The translations under genes were made by a program, and so were the position numbers. From Delta-02 sp964513565 (GTDB lineage Bacteria; Desulfobacterota; Syntrophorhabdia; Syntrophorhabdales; Syntrophorhabdaceae), in contig CAZENE010000010.1 in assembly GCA_964513565.1 (NCBI GenBank), positions 1-64,000 of the forward strand: DNA of 64,000 nucleotides, given 5' to 3'. Below the pieces are notes generated by a model. It was not told the origin of the DNA and searched no databases. It worked only from the letters and a program-made list of their open reading frames with translations. Positions 24,615-33,340 of the stretch are shown here, piece after piece. Position 1 is the first letter of the stretch, and the number at the start of each line of letters is the position of its first letter.

Positions 24615-25598
24615 CTATTTCTTATTGAACACCTTCTTCATACGCTCGATGATCTGTGGAGATTCCATTTCCGTCACCCCCAAGAAAAGGTAGGAAAAAT
24701 TGTCTGCCAGTATTTCCTCGGGATGGATCGTGTAATCGGTGTTTTTCCCGATCTTTTCGTAGAAACCCTGCAGCTCCTCTTCTTTGTAGAGGGTCATCTC
24801 TTTCTCCTTGAGCCTGACTGTTTTCCGTCCCGTATTTTTGACCTGTGCTATCGAAAGAAATCCTAACTGGAGATAATCGAAGAGTTCATTGCCATCCTGT
24901 TCACTATATGCGTCAAGCTGCGAATAGAGGAGAGGAACGACAATAACGTTTTTCCCGGCCGCTTTCACCTTAATGCAATAGTCATTGAGCGGTGCATCCG
25001 GATTCGTAATGCGCCTGTTACCCAGGTTCCCGGGAAGTCTGTACGCGGGACATTTCGTAAAGCCGATAATGGCATAAAGCTGCTCTTTGAGACCCTTGTC
25101 CTGCCGTGTGATAATGTGAAAAAGCTCGTGAGAGATCAACTTGTACAAACCGACGATATCTGCCATAAGCAGCCGGCGGGGGAATACAATTGCGTTGCCT
25201 CGGGTATAGGCCGCTCCGGCCTCTTCATTGCCCGTTGTCCTGATAAGGTAGATCTTCTCGGGCAGAAAAGATGCATATGCTTCAAATTTCGTTGCCAGGG
25301 AATTAATTATGTTTTGGATCTGCTCCTTATCGTCGTTTTCCCATGAAACAACGTTATTCCTTACAAATGCCAGGAACGTATCCACTGGAACGGGTTTTTC
25401 CGACCGCATACGTATCGCCCGGTCGAGAGGACTCATGTTTTCGATAAAAGCATCCCGTGCTGTAAGCAACGATCTTCCTTCTTCCTCGGAAGCAAAAATG
25501 AAGACCGGCTTTTGCTTTTCGTTTGCTGCCCACGCCGATGTGCACAGCATAAAACAACAGATCAAAGTACCAAATATCGCTTGTTGAAAACGGGACAT
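24615..25598 (-). CDS. Secreted HExxH-type putative metallopeptidase
   Basis: 327 residues from the ATG at 25598. A signal peptide (MSRFQQAIFGTLICCFMLCT, then SAWA) supports this start. His157-Glu158-Leu-Phe-His161 is a gluzincin-type zinc motif and a later HPEEILADNF (Glu294/295) may supply the third ligand. The same frame stays open upstream through a TnpB remnant to 26378, so a naive call gives a 587-residue chimera; the signal peptide in the middle shows the real protein starts at 25598. Substrate unknown; probably periplasmic or outer-surface. Confidence 0.75.
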   Translation of the reverse strand: MSRFQQAIFGTLICCFMLCTSAWAANEKQKPVFIFASEEEGRSLLTARDAFIENMSPLDRAIRMRSEKPVPVDTFLAFVRNNVVSWENDDKEQIQNIINSLATKFEAYASFLPEKIYLIRTTGNEEAGAAYTRGNAIVFPRRLLMADIVGLYKLISHELFHIITRQDKGLKEQLYAIIGFTKCPAYRLPGNLGNRRITNPDAPLNDYCIKVKAAGKNVIVVPLLYSQLDAYSEQDGNELFDYLQLGFLSIAQVKNTGRKTVRLKEKEMTLYKEEELQGFYEKIGKNTDYTIHPEEILADNFSYLFLGVTEMESPQIIERMKKVFNKK

Positions 25599-25639
25599 AA
25601 AAGACTGTTCCTTTCCATGTCCTAAAACGTGGACATGAG

Positions 25640-26936
25640 TCTGCGTTTCGCTCTTTGATGGACCGCCAGGTGGTAGCGAAGGCGAAGCCGCCTTCTTCCT
25701 GTCCGCCGTAGAGGTGGCGAGGTTAACGGTGTCTAAAGTCCTGCCCGGAACAGTCCCCCCTTGCGGGGTTTCCAACCGGCGATGGAACCTTTCCGACAAG
25801 ATCGATCTTACTTCGCGGTAAGGCGTGTACCGCGTGACCTCAGGGTCATCGAATCTTGTGAGAAGGTTCATTGCGGCAACCCGGTCCGCATGCTCCCCGT
25901 ACCCACAGTTCAGGCACTGAAACCTGTCCCCCCTGCGGTTTTTTGCCTCTACAAAACCACAGTCGGGGCAGGTTTGGGAAGTATACGCGGCGTTGACCTG
26001 CTCGTGACGGGAACCTCCCGCCAACGCCTTGAATCTCGTGCGGTCCTGCAGGGTGCCCTTCACCCATGCGGACAGTCTATTCCAGTTCCTTCCCCGGGTG
26101 AATGAAAAGACGTGGGAGAGGTCTTCCGTTACAAGGACCTCGGGCCTCCTTGTCCTGAAGAACTCATTCAGGGCGGTGTTTATCTGCCGTTCGATAGTGG
26201 CCCTCGCCCGTTCATTGACGCGGTCCAGTTTCGCGGTTCCGAGGTTGAATTTCCTGATCTTCGCGGCCTTCAGGGACGCGGCGGGGGTTCCTGATCCGGC
26301 GAGCTTCTTCTCCAAGGCGTGGAGTTTGTGACGCTTCTGCATCTTTGCTTTTAGTCTGTCTGACGTCTCAGTGATCATCGTTCCGAAACTACTCCCGTAT
26401 TGGACACTCTCTCAGTATCCGTGGCGACCTCGCTGTAAGCGAAGTCAATGGCCTCAATCGCGCCAGGGACAGGCCGAGACGTCTTCACTCCCGACGTATG
26501 GTGGATGACCACATGGTCCTGCCCATTCAGCACTACCCGGATTTGCCCTTGACAGGCGTTGAACCCGTTAACGGAACAACCACGCGCCTGCCTTTCTCCA
26601 GGGTCATCACCTTGATGTACTGGCCGGCATTCTTTGTAAACACTTTGTAGCATTGAGCGTCCAGTAAAAAGCTGCGGGTTGCATTCATGCATGGGTATTT
26701 ACCCGCTTTCTTTTGATGATGCGGTTCAAGTAGGCGCCGGCCCGAGGTGCTTTTCTCTTCCGTGGCCTTCTGACCGATATATTCCAGGTACCGGTCGTGG
26801 GTATAGTACCGTCTGTTCGTCTGTTTACCGGGTACGGTGCGCCTTCAGCCTGCCCTCGTAGTCCCATCTCTGGAGCGTTTTTCAGGAAACGGTTGATCAT
26901 GACACCGAATTGTCTTGGTTTATATAGCCTCATCAT
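25640..26936 (-). pseudogene. tnpB: TnpB (IS200/IS605-type OrfB) with frameshifts
   Basis: The protein can be followed through at least three frames: MMRLYKPRQFGVMINRFLKN from 26936; SFLLDAQCYKVFTKNAGQYI near 26650; AIEAIDFAYSEVATD (first RuvC Asp) near 26440; then an open part from 26378 with SDRLKAKMQKRHKLHALEKK, the RuvC Glu in LVTEDLSH, the zinc ribbon CPDC...CLNC and the last Asp in EHADRVAAMNLL. The C-terminal frame has lost its own stop and runs into the neighbouring peptidase gene. No TnpA gene is visible. The lower boundary is approximate. As a nuclease it is certainly broken. Confidence 0.85.
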
Positions 26937-27027
26937 AAGTACGTATTATCGTAGATGAGGCCATTATATAATATCAATTATTCCTCCTTACACTTTTTTT
27001 GGGAGAAAAATGCACATGATGCTGAAA

Positions 27028-28545
27028 TCATGTTATAAACAGGTTTTTTGTTGCAAAATTAGGATCACTTGTCAGGTTAACCCCGATTCGCCTGAGTCCG
27101 GCCTCGTCGCCGGGGGTCGGTATATGCGTCATATGGACCTCACAATCCTTGAGGTCTTTCAATCTTTCAAGAGCAAGCTTTGCCGCGGGATTGGTCATTG
27201 TACTTACGCTCAATACGATAAGCGCCTCTTCAAGATCGAGACTCACGGACCTTTCGTTCAATATGCGGGTTTTGAGGTCGCTCACGGAATCGGTCACATA
27301 ATCGGGCAGAAGTGCTAGTTGGCCGGGAATGCCCGACAGGTGTTTGACCGCGTGAATGACAAGGCTTGTAGCAGCGTGCATGAGCGGAGAATTGCTGCCT
27401 GTCACGATTGTCCCGTCTTTGAGTTCGATAGAAGCGCCGCAGTATATCCCCTCATTGCCTTTATTGGCGGTCTGCGCCGCAAGCGCTGCATCACGGGCCG
27501 GGACCACGACGGACCTGTCTTCCGCCGACAGGTTGAATTCCTTCATGTAGAGCTCGACTTTTTGAAAGGTCTCTTTTTCAGCAAATCCCATTGCATATTC
27601 ACAGCGGTAGCGGAAGAATCTCCTGATTATCTCCTGCTTTGCCGCCTCCCGTATCACCTCGTCATTTTCGACCGCAAAACCAACCTGATTGACCCCCATA
27701 TCGGTGGGTGAACGGTAAAAACACTCGCCGCCCGTGATCTTTTCCATTATCCGGTACAACACGGGAAAAACCTCGACGTCCCGGTTGTAATTAACCGACA
27801 TCTTACCGTACGCTTCCATGTGAAAGGGATCGATGAGGTTGAAATCCCTTATATCTGCTGTCGCGGCTTCATAGGCCACGTTAACGGGATGTTTAAGGGG
27901 CATGTTCCAGACCGGGAACGTTTCAAACTTTGCATATCCAGACCGTATGCCTCGTTTATAGTCGTGATAGAGCTGCGAAAGGCACGTGGCAAGTTTTCCG
28001 CTGCCGGGACCGGGACCTGTTACGATAACGAGGGGTTTTTCAGAGACAACATAGTCATTCGCGCCGTATCCTTCGTCGCTCACTATCATGTCCACGTCGG
28101 TTGGATACCCCCTTGTGAACCTGTGGGTATAAACCTTGATGCCGCGCCGCTCCAGCTTGTTCTTGAAATGGACTGCCGCAGGCTGGCCCTCGAACCTCGT
28201 TATGATCACGCCGAGGACGTTTATGTCCCAACTCCTGAGGTCGTCTATCAGTTTCAGGGCATCCGCGTCATACGTAATTCCGAAGTCGGCCCGTATCTTC
28301 TTTCTTTCAATATCACCGGCATATATGCATAAAAGGATATCCGCCTCATCTTTTAATTTGGAAAGCAGGAGCATCTTCGCATTTGGGTCATAGCCCGGCA
28401 AAACCCTGGACGCATGGTAATCATAAAGCAGCTTGCCGCCGAACTCCAGGTATAACTTGTTATTGAACCTTTCAACCCTTTCGAGGATCTCATCCGTTTG
28501 CAGCCGGAGATATTTCTCGTTGTCAAAACCGCGGGAAAAGTTCAT
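27028..28545 (-). CDS. DUF1846 (UPF0371) family protein
   Basis: 505 residues, the usual length. Recognised by the opening GFDNEKYLRLQTDEILERVE, the loop VIVTGPGPGSGKLATCLSQL (a phosphate-binding-like loop near residue 190) and FYRSPTDMGVNQVGFA. The family is cytosolic and widespread in anaerobes and Firmicutes; its reaction is unsettled, with a nucleotide-binding role suggested. It lies 34 bases downstream of glnS on the same strand and probably shares its transcript. AAAAGGGGT precedes the ATG. Confidence 0.92.
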   Translation of the reverse strand: MNFSRGFDNEKYLRLQTDEILERVERFNNKLYLEFGGKLLYDYHASRVLPGYDPNAKMLLLSKLKDEADILLCIYAGDIERKKIRADFGITYDADALKLIDDLRSWDINVLGVIITRFEGQPAAVHFKNKLERRGIKVYTHRFTRGYPTDVDMIVSDEGYGANDYVVSEKPLVIVTGPGPGSGKLATCLSQLYHDYKRGIRSGYAKFETFPVWNMPLKHPVNVAYEAATADIRDFNLIDPFHMEAYGKMSVNYNRDVEVFPVLYRIMEKITGGECFYRSPTDMGVNQVGFAVENDEVIREAAKQEIIRRFFRYRCEYAMGFAEKETFQKVELYMKEFNLSAEDRSVVVPARDAALAAQTANKGNEGIYCGASIELKDGTIVTGSNSPLMHAATSLVIHAVKHLSGIPGQLALLPDYVTDSVSDLKTRILNERSVSLDLEEALIVLSVSTMTNPAAKLALERLKDLKDCEVHMTHIPTPGDEAGLRRIGVNLTSDPNFATKNLFIT

Positions 28546-28579
28546 TCATACCCCTTTTTTATTTGAGCCCGGGAAAAGC

Positions 28580-30262
28580 CTATTTGGCAGATATTTTTGC
28601 CCATGAATCGCGCAGTGTTACGATCCGGTTGAACACAGGCTTTCCAGGCACTGAATCCTTCATATCGCAGCAGAAATAACCGAGGCGCTCAAACTGATAT
28701 TTTTGTTCAGGTTGTGCCTCTTCGAGTCCCGCCTCTACGAACGCCGTATTGATGATCTCAAGGGACCGGGGGTTCAGAAGTTCTGGCATTTCACCTTCCG
28801 TACCTGCAGGATCCGTGACTTTAAACAGTCTGTCATAAAGACGGACTGTAGCCGGTACGGCATGCGCCGCCGAAACCCAATGGATAACACCGTCAATCTT
28901 TCGTCCGTCAGCAGGAGCGGCGTTCTTTGTGTCAGGATCGTATATACAGTGCAATTCCCTGATCTCCCCCGTCGCATCGTCTTTCACCATGGATGCAAAG
29001 CGGATCACGTATGAATTACGCAACCGGATCTCGCGCCCGGGACCAAGGCGTTTATATTTACGGGGAGGATCCTCCATAAAATCTTCACTTTCAATGTAAA
29101 TGACCTTCGAAAATGGTATGGTCCGGGTACCCATCTCCGGCTTCTGAGGATGATTCGTACACTCCATATTCTCGGACCCGCCTTCGGGATAATTGTCGAT
29201 AATCACCTTCAGCGGGCGCAACACAGCCATTGCACGCGGTGCGTTCTCGTTCAGGTCTTCACGAACGCAATGTTCGAGGAGCGCTATATCGACGAGATTA
29301 TCCTTCTTTGCAACACCGATCCGATAGCAGAAATCCCTTATCGCACGTGCTGTGTAACCACGCCGCCTCATTCCTGCGACTGTCGGCATACGAGGGTCAT
29401 CCCATCCGTTAACGAGGTTATTTTCAACCAGTTCTATCAGTCGTCGTTTGCTCAGGATGGTGTAGCTCAAGTTAAGCCGGGCAAACTCGATCTGCCGAGG
29501 CCTGGGGCCTTGGATGAGTTCATTGACAAACCAGTCGTAAAGAGGCCGGTTGTTTTCAAATTCCAGCGTACATATTGAATGGGTTATACCTTCGACCGAG
29601 TCTGACAGGCAGTGCGCAAAATCGTACATCGGGTACATGACCCATTTATCGCCCATGCGGTAGTGGCCGGACCTTTTTATCCGGTATATAACCGGATCGC
29701 GCATGGTAATATTCGGAGAGGCCATGTCAATTTTTGCTCTGAGGACATGGGCCCCATCAGGAAATTCTCCCGCTCTCATACGGGAAAAGAGATCAAGGTT
29801 CTCTTCAACCGTCCTGTCACGATACGGGCTGTTCTTCCCAGGTTCCGTAAGAGTGCCGCGATATGCCCGTATCTCGTCGGCACTAAGGCTGCAGACATAT
29901 GCCTTTCCGGCCTTTATGAGATCGATGGCGAACTGATACAATTTCTCAAAGTAATCGGACGCAAAAAACAACCTGTCATCCCAATCAAACCCCAGCCACC
30001 TGATATCGTTCTGGATAGACCCGACGAATTCCATAGATTCGCCCGCAGGGTCAGTGTCGTCCATACGCAGGTTGCAGGTCCCCTTGTACTGGGCGGCAAG
30101 GCCAAAATTGAGGCAGACCGACTTGGCATGCCCGATGTGAAGATACCCGTTCGGTTCGGGCGGAAAGCGGGTGGCGATCCGATCATGCTTTCCCGTTTCA
30201 AGGTCTTTGTCGATAATTTCCCGAATAAAATCAGTTTGAGCGGATGCAGCGTCCTGGGACAT
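28580..30262 (-). CDS. glnS: Glutaminyl-tRNA synthetase
   Basis: 560 residues, class I GlnRS. HIGH is at residues 42-45 (GYLHIGHAKS), the KMSKS loop is ILSKRR at 269-274, and RMDDTDPAGES near 66 plus the C-terminal beta-barrel anticodon domain set it apart from GluRS. It charges tRNA-Gln directly, so this organism probably does not rely on the Glu-tRNA amidotransferase for Gln. The only tRNA in the window is also tRNA-Gln. A promoter-like site lies upstream. Confidence 0.97.
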   Translation of the reverse strand: MSQDAASAQTDFIREIIDKDLETGKHDRIATRFPPEPNGYLHIGHAKSVCLNFGLAAQYKGTCNLRMDDTDPAGESMEFVGSIQNDIRWLGFDWDDRLFFASDYFEKLYQFAIDLIKAGKAYVCSLSADEIRAYRGTLTEPGKNSPYRDRTVEENLDLFSRMRAGEFPDGAHVLRAKIDMASPNITMRDPVIYRIKRSGHYRMGDKWVMYPMYDFAHCLSDSVEGITHSICTLEFENNRPLYDWFVNELIQGPRPRQIEFARLNLSYTILSKRRLIELVENNLVNGWDDPRMPTVAGMRRRGYTARAIRDFCYRIGVAKKDNLVDIALLEHCVREDLNENAPRAMAVLRPLKVIIDNYPEGGSENMECTNHPQKPEMGTRTIPFSKVIYIESEDFMEDPPRKYKRLGPGREIRLRNSYVIRFASMVKDDATGEIRELHCIYDPDTKNAAPADGRKIDGVIHWVSAAHAVPATVRLYDRLFKVTDPAGTEGEMPELLNPRSLEIINTAFVEAGLEEAQPEQKYQFERLGYFCCDMKDSVPGKPVFNRIVTLRDSWAKISAK

Positions 30263-30310
30263 GTTTTCCTCGAGTGAATGACCATCCGGCCATTTTTGTA
30301 TGGCGATAAG

Positions 30311-30319
30311 TTATCCACA
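30311..30319 (+). promoter_or_regulatory. Single DnaA-box consensus
   Basis: TTATCCACA is a perfect DnaA box. It lies next to the -10 hexamer of the putative glnS promoter. A single nonamer may arise by chance, and no replication-origin features are nearby. Confidence 0.3.
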
Positions 30320-30348
30320 TTTTTACCATATTGAGCATTCATTATCAA
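30320..30348 (-). promoter_or_regulatory. Putative glnS promoter
   Basis: On the minus strand TTGATA (30348-30343, five of six to consensus) and TAAAAA (30325-30320, four of six) are 17 bases apart. The leader to the glnS ATG is about 50 bases. A DnaA-box consensus lies directly downstream at the expected start point. Confidence 0.4.
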
Positions 30349-30432
30349 CGCATGCGGCATAACTGGACCGCCTTAGGCAATCGGCAATCCTCGTTATTGC
30401 GTTTCGAATGTCTTTGCTTTATGATTCCCTGT

Positions 30433-31155
30433 ATGAAACTCCACATACTGGGCACAGGGACAGCCATCCCGCGCATTGAAAGAAATTCCTCGGCCTACCT
30501 GGTTACGTCCGGAGGCATGAATATCCTTATCGATGTTGGTCCGGCGGTCGTAAGACGGCTCCTCGAACGGGGATTTGACGTGGATGATATTGACCTCGTG
30601 ATCATCACACATTTCCACGTAGATCATACGGCTGACCTTTCCACGCTTTTCTTCGCATGCAATTATGGAAAAGTGGCACGCGAAAAGCCCCTCACCATAA
30701 TCGGCGGGAATGGGATCACGCGGTTCTACCGTGGGTTGCGCCGCGTTTTCCCCTGGATCGAACCAAAGAAATACAGCCTGACCGTAAAGCGACTCGTTAA
30801 TGAATCGCAGGTATTAGGCGGGACCAGGATTACGACCGCTCCCGTCAAGCATAATCCCGAAAGCATTGGCGTACGGCTCGAAGATGAGCGGTCGATAACA
30901 TTTTCAGGAGACTCCGATTTCTCGCGAAACCTCATAAAGCTTGCGAACAGGACCGATCTCTTCGTCGCCGAATGCGCCTTTCCGGAACGCAAGGTAAAGG
31001 GCCACATGAACCTCGATACCCTCGACAAAATAGTGCAGAAGGCGATGCCGAAACGCGTCCTGCTCACGCATCTATACCCGGATTGGGATACGTACAGGGG
31101 AGTTCTGCATGACCCGTACCTCATTGCTGAGGATGGGATGGAGATTGAAATCTAG
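30433..31155 (+). CDS. MBL-fold metal hydrolase (RNase Z-like)
   Basis: 240 residues from ATG 30433 (MKLHILGTGTAIPRIERNSS). The metallo-beta-lactamase signature HFHVDHTADL near residue 60 and later FSGDSDFSRN and LTHLYPD provide the zinc ligands. The start is chosen because the GTG-x-x-x-x-R opening is typical of the RNase Z/ElaC-like branch; ATG 30421 is an alternative and neither has a good ribosome site. It could be a tRNA 3'-processing enzyme or a general phosphodiesterase. Confidence 0.85.
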   Translation: MKLHILGTGTAIPRIERNSSAYLVTSGGMNILIDVGPAVVRRLLERGFDVDDIDLVIITHFHVDHTADLSTLFFACNYGKVAREKPLTIIGGNGITRFYRGLRRVFPWIEPKKYSLTVKRLVNESQVLGGTRITTAPVKHNPESIGVRLEDERSITFSGDSDFSRNLIKLANRTDLFVAECAFPERKVKGHMNLDTLDKIVQKAMPKRVLLTHLYPDWDTYRGVLHDPYLIAEDGMEIEI

Positions 31156-31261
31156 GTGCCGGGTAATGGGTGCCCGGTACCTGTGTCCATAATTATGGAA
31201 AATTAGGGATACATTGTATACAATCCTAATCAGGCGAATATTTTCATTCTGAAAAGGCAAT

Positions 31262-31292
31262 GACACCGGATCCCGGCAAGCGGGGATGACGG
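31262..31292 (+). repeat. Dispersed palindromic repeat, copy 1
   Basis: CCCGGCAAGCGGGGATGACGG: a short GC hairpin followed by ATGACG. Similar units occur at 32185-32215 and 41523-41553, all between genes. Resembles the widespread REP-like element CCCG...CGGG-AATGACG of Deltaproteobacteria. Confidence 0.5.
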
Positions 31293-31304
31293 CTAGCGGT
31301 GCGA

Positions 31305-32114
31305 ATGGCGAAATTCAAGCGGGAGAAGGCGGGACGGTATAGTATTGTTTATCGCGGACAATGTGCCGATATTCAGGGATTCATCGCCAAAGCCATAAGC
31401 CCGGACCGGAGGCTGGCGGCAGGGCGGGGTGCCCCCGGGGTCTTCGAGTTTGGCGGGAAGACTTACGTCATCAGGCAGTACCTGCATGGGGGGTGGCTGC
31501 GGGGGATCACGAAAGGCACATTCCTGGGAGAAAAACGCGCATCCGATGAATTGAATGTTACTTCGTATCTCGAGGACCAAGGCTTTCCTGTCGTAAGGCC
31601 ATTCGGGTACATTTCGCGAACCGGGATGCTCACGAGTGAGCTTTTTTTTATAACATTCTTCGAAGGTGATGCCCGTGATCTCGTCGAATATTTCAGGTCA
31701 TCCGGGGAACGGGACCGGCTGCGAATGGCACGAAAACTCGCAGTTCATTTTATTATGCTTGGCGGTCTCGGTATATATCATCCGGATCTTCACTTAAAAA
31801 ACGTTCTTGTCGATTCTTCGGCCCGCCTCTTGTTTCTCGATTTCGATAAGGGGTACCGAAAAAGGATGACACCGGAAGATTACGAAAGGATATTCTGGCG
31901 GCTTGACAGGTACGTACGGAAATACAGTAGCCAGTTTGGAATGCCGATCAATGACAGGGAACGGATAGCCTTCCTGCGAACCTTCGAGCGCCTGTCCGGG
32001 CAGAAGATCATATCCAGGATGCAGGGAAACCGCCAAAAAAAAGAAAGATCATTCAGGATCGGCTGGCTTATAGACCGGATATTATATAGTCGGGAAAGAG
32101 AGGTTAACGAGTAA
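31305..32114 (+). CDS. Kdo-kinase/WaaP-like lipopolysaccharide kinase
   Basis: About 269 residues from ATG 31305 (GTG 31299 also possible; no good ribosome site). A protein-kinase-like fold of the KdkA/WaaP group is indicated by HPDLHLKNVLVD near residue 163 (catalytic Asp and Asn) and LLFLDFDKGYRKR near 180 (metal-binding Asp), with the ATP Lys likely in KTYVIRQYL. Such enzymes phosphorylate Kdo or heptose in the LPS core at the inner face of the inner membrane. It faces the lpxL-like gene, in keeping with an LPS role. Confidence 0.85.
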   Translation: MAKFKREKAGRYSIVYRGQCADIQGFIAKAISPDRRLAAGRGAPGVFEFGGKTYVIRQYLHGGWLRGITKGTFLGEKRASDELNVTSYLEDQGFPVVRPFGYISRTGMLTSELFFITFFEGDARDLVEYFRSSGERDRLRMARKLAVHFIMLGGLGIYHPDLHLKNVLVDSSARLLFLDFDKGYRKRMTPEDYERIFWRLDRYVRKYSSQFGMPINDRERIAFLRTFERLSGQKIISRMQGNRQKKERSFRIGWLIDRILYSREREVNE

Positions 32115-32184
32115 AAAGGGGCTCTCGGGCACCCGTCGTTCCGGCCTTCCAAGGTTTGTCTTTTATGCAGAGATACAAAATACG

Positions 32185-32215
32185 AATCCCCGGCATCAAG
32201 CGCCGGGATGACGAA
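32185..32215 (+). repeat. Dispersed palindromic repeat, copy 2
   Basis: CCCCGGCATCAAGCGCCGGG is a hairpin, then ATGACGAAG. A half unit in opposite orientation (CCCGTCGTTCCGG) lies at about 32130, so the pair may form a composite inverted element between two convergent genes. Confidence 0.5.
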
Positions 32216-32222
32216 GTGAGTG

Positions 32223-33092
32223 CTAATTTTTATGGTGGCGGTGTTTGCGGTTCTGCCGTCCCCATCTTTGATGGACCCAGAACCATTCGTCAGGGTACTT
32301 GCGGATTATATCCTCGAGGAATGCGTTTATTTTTCGCGTGTTCTTCGCGATGAGTTCCTCAATGGGCCCTTTGCGTTCCATAACGATGGGTTCGCCGCAC
32401 ATGATATTGTATCGCAGGAATCCCTTTCGCACGGGATAACAGGGGACGACAAGACATCCCGTCTTCATGCCGATCATCGCGGCGCCCTTCGATGTCGGGA
32501 CCTCCTGGCCGAAAAATTCGACAAAAACCCCGTGGGACCGCTTTTCCCGCTGATCGCCAAGGATGGCGATGATTGCGTTCCTCTTGAGTTGGCGCAGGAC
32601 CTCTTTGGCCGTATTTTCGTTTACGATAACAGTAAGACCTGTCGATTCTCGGAGGCTGTTGAGAAAAGCATTGAGGCGGACATGTTTTTTTAAGGGGCGT
32701 GCCAGTGCAATAACGGGCTGGTTAAGGAGTTTCGATGTTATTCCCATGATCTCCCAGTTCCCGAAATGAAATGTGAGTGCGATAACTCCGCGGCCCGAAC
32801 CGAGGGTCCGGGCGGCAATATCCTGAGGCTCGAAAATAAATCTCCGGGCAACTTCCTCCGCAGGAAGAAAGGGGACCATAAGCAATTCTACCATGTTGGT
32901 GCCGAGATTTTTAAAGCAGTTCCGCGCCGTATCCGCCGCTTGCCGGGAAGAATAATTAGGAAAAGCACGTTGTATATTTGTTATTGCCACGTTTCGCCGG
33001 GCTTTAAGCGCTGCATATCCCATTGTGCCCATGAGGCGCCCCGTCGCCCGACGAGCATTTTCCGGCATGGCCCTCAGTGCATATTGCATCAT
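32223..33092 (-). CDS. lpxL: Lysophospholipid acyltransferase (LpxL/HtrB-type)
   Basis: 289 residues; a late lipid A acyltransferase-type protein. The catalytic H-x4-E is HFGNWE near residue 109-114; RNVAITNIQRAFPNYS and the C-terminal YPDEWFWVHQRW, typical of the family, are present. The hydrophobic N-terminus is short, so the membrane anchor appears reduced and a start further upstream is possible. Acts at the inner membrane on lipid A or related lipids. Last gene of the cmk-ispH-rpsA-Trm112 cluster. Confidence 0.9.
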   Translation of the reverse strand: MMQYALRAMPENARRATGRLMGTMGYAALKARRNVAITNIQRAFPNYSSRQAADTARNCFKNLGTNMVELLMVPFLPAEEVARRFIFEPQDIAARTLGSGRGVIALTFHFGNWEIMGITSKLLNQPVIALARPLKKHVRLNAFLNSLRESTGLTVIVNENTAKEVLRQLKRNAIIAILGDQREKRSHGVFVEFFGQEVPTSKGAAMIGMKTGCLVVPCYPVRKGFLRYNIMCGEPIVMERKGPIEELIAKNTRKINAFLEDIIRKYPDEWFWVHQRWGRQNRKHRHHKN

Positions 33093-33136
33093 TTTTATAA
33101 GGGCAATAAGGATAAAATCGATGATGGGGTCCTTCC

Positions 33137-33325
33137 CTAAGGTTTATCAGGCTTTATGGGAATATCTTTTGCTTCGGAAATGAGCATTATGGGGATCCCG
33201 TCCCGTATGGGGTAGAGGAGACCGCATTTAGCGCAAGTGAACCCTTCGGGCGAGGTCGACAGCGTCAGATCACCTTTGCATTTAGGGCAACACAGGACAT
33301 CGAGTAAATCCTGACTGATAGTCAT
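33137..33325 (-). CDS. Trm112/YcaR family zinc-ribbon protein
   Basis: 62 residues with CPKC near residue 13 and CAKC near 31 and the family ending YPIRDGIPIML. Trm112-like proteins activate methyltransferases in archaea and eukaryotes; the bacterial YcaR forms are often next to lipid A genes. Placed between rpsA and the lpxL-like gene, 16 and 44 bases away. Confidence 0.92.
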   Translation of the reverse strand: MTISQDLLDVLCCPKCKGDLTLSTSPEGFTCAKCGLLYPIRDGIPIMLISEAKDIPIKPDKP

Positions 33326-33340
33326 AATCTTTCCTTTGGA

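Noticed and set aside
24615..26378. A true 587-residue TnpB-peptidase fusion protein
   Set aside because: A complete signal peptide sits in the middle and the TnpB part is broken by frameshifts upstream; the open frame is most simply accidental.
30311..30319. Part of a replication origin
   Set aside because: Only one DnaA box and no AT-rich unwinding region, dnaA or dnaN gene nearby.
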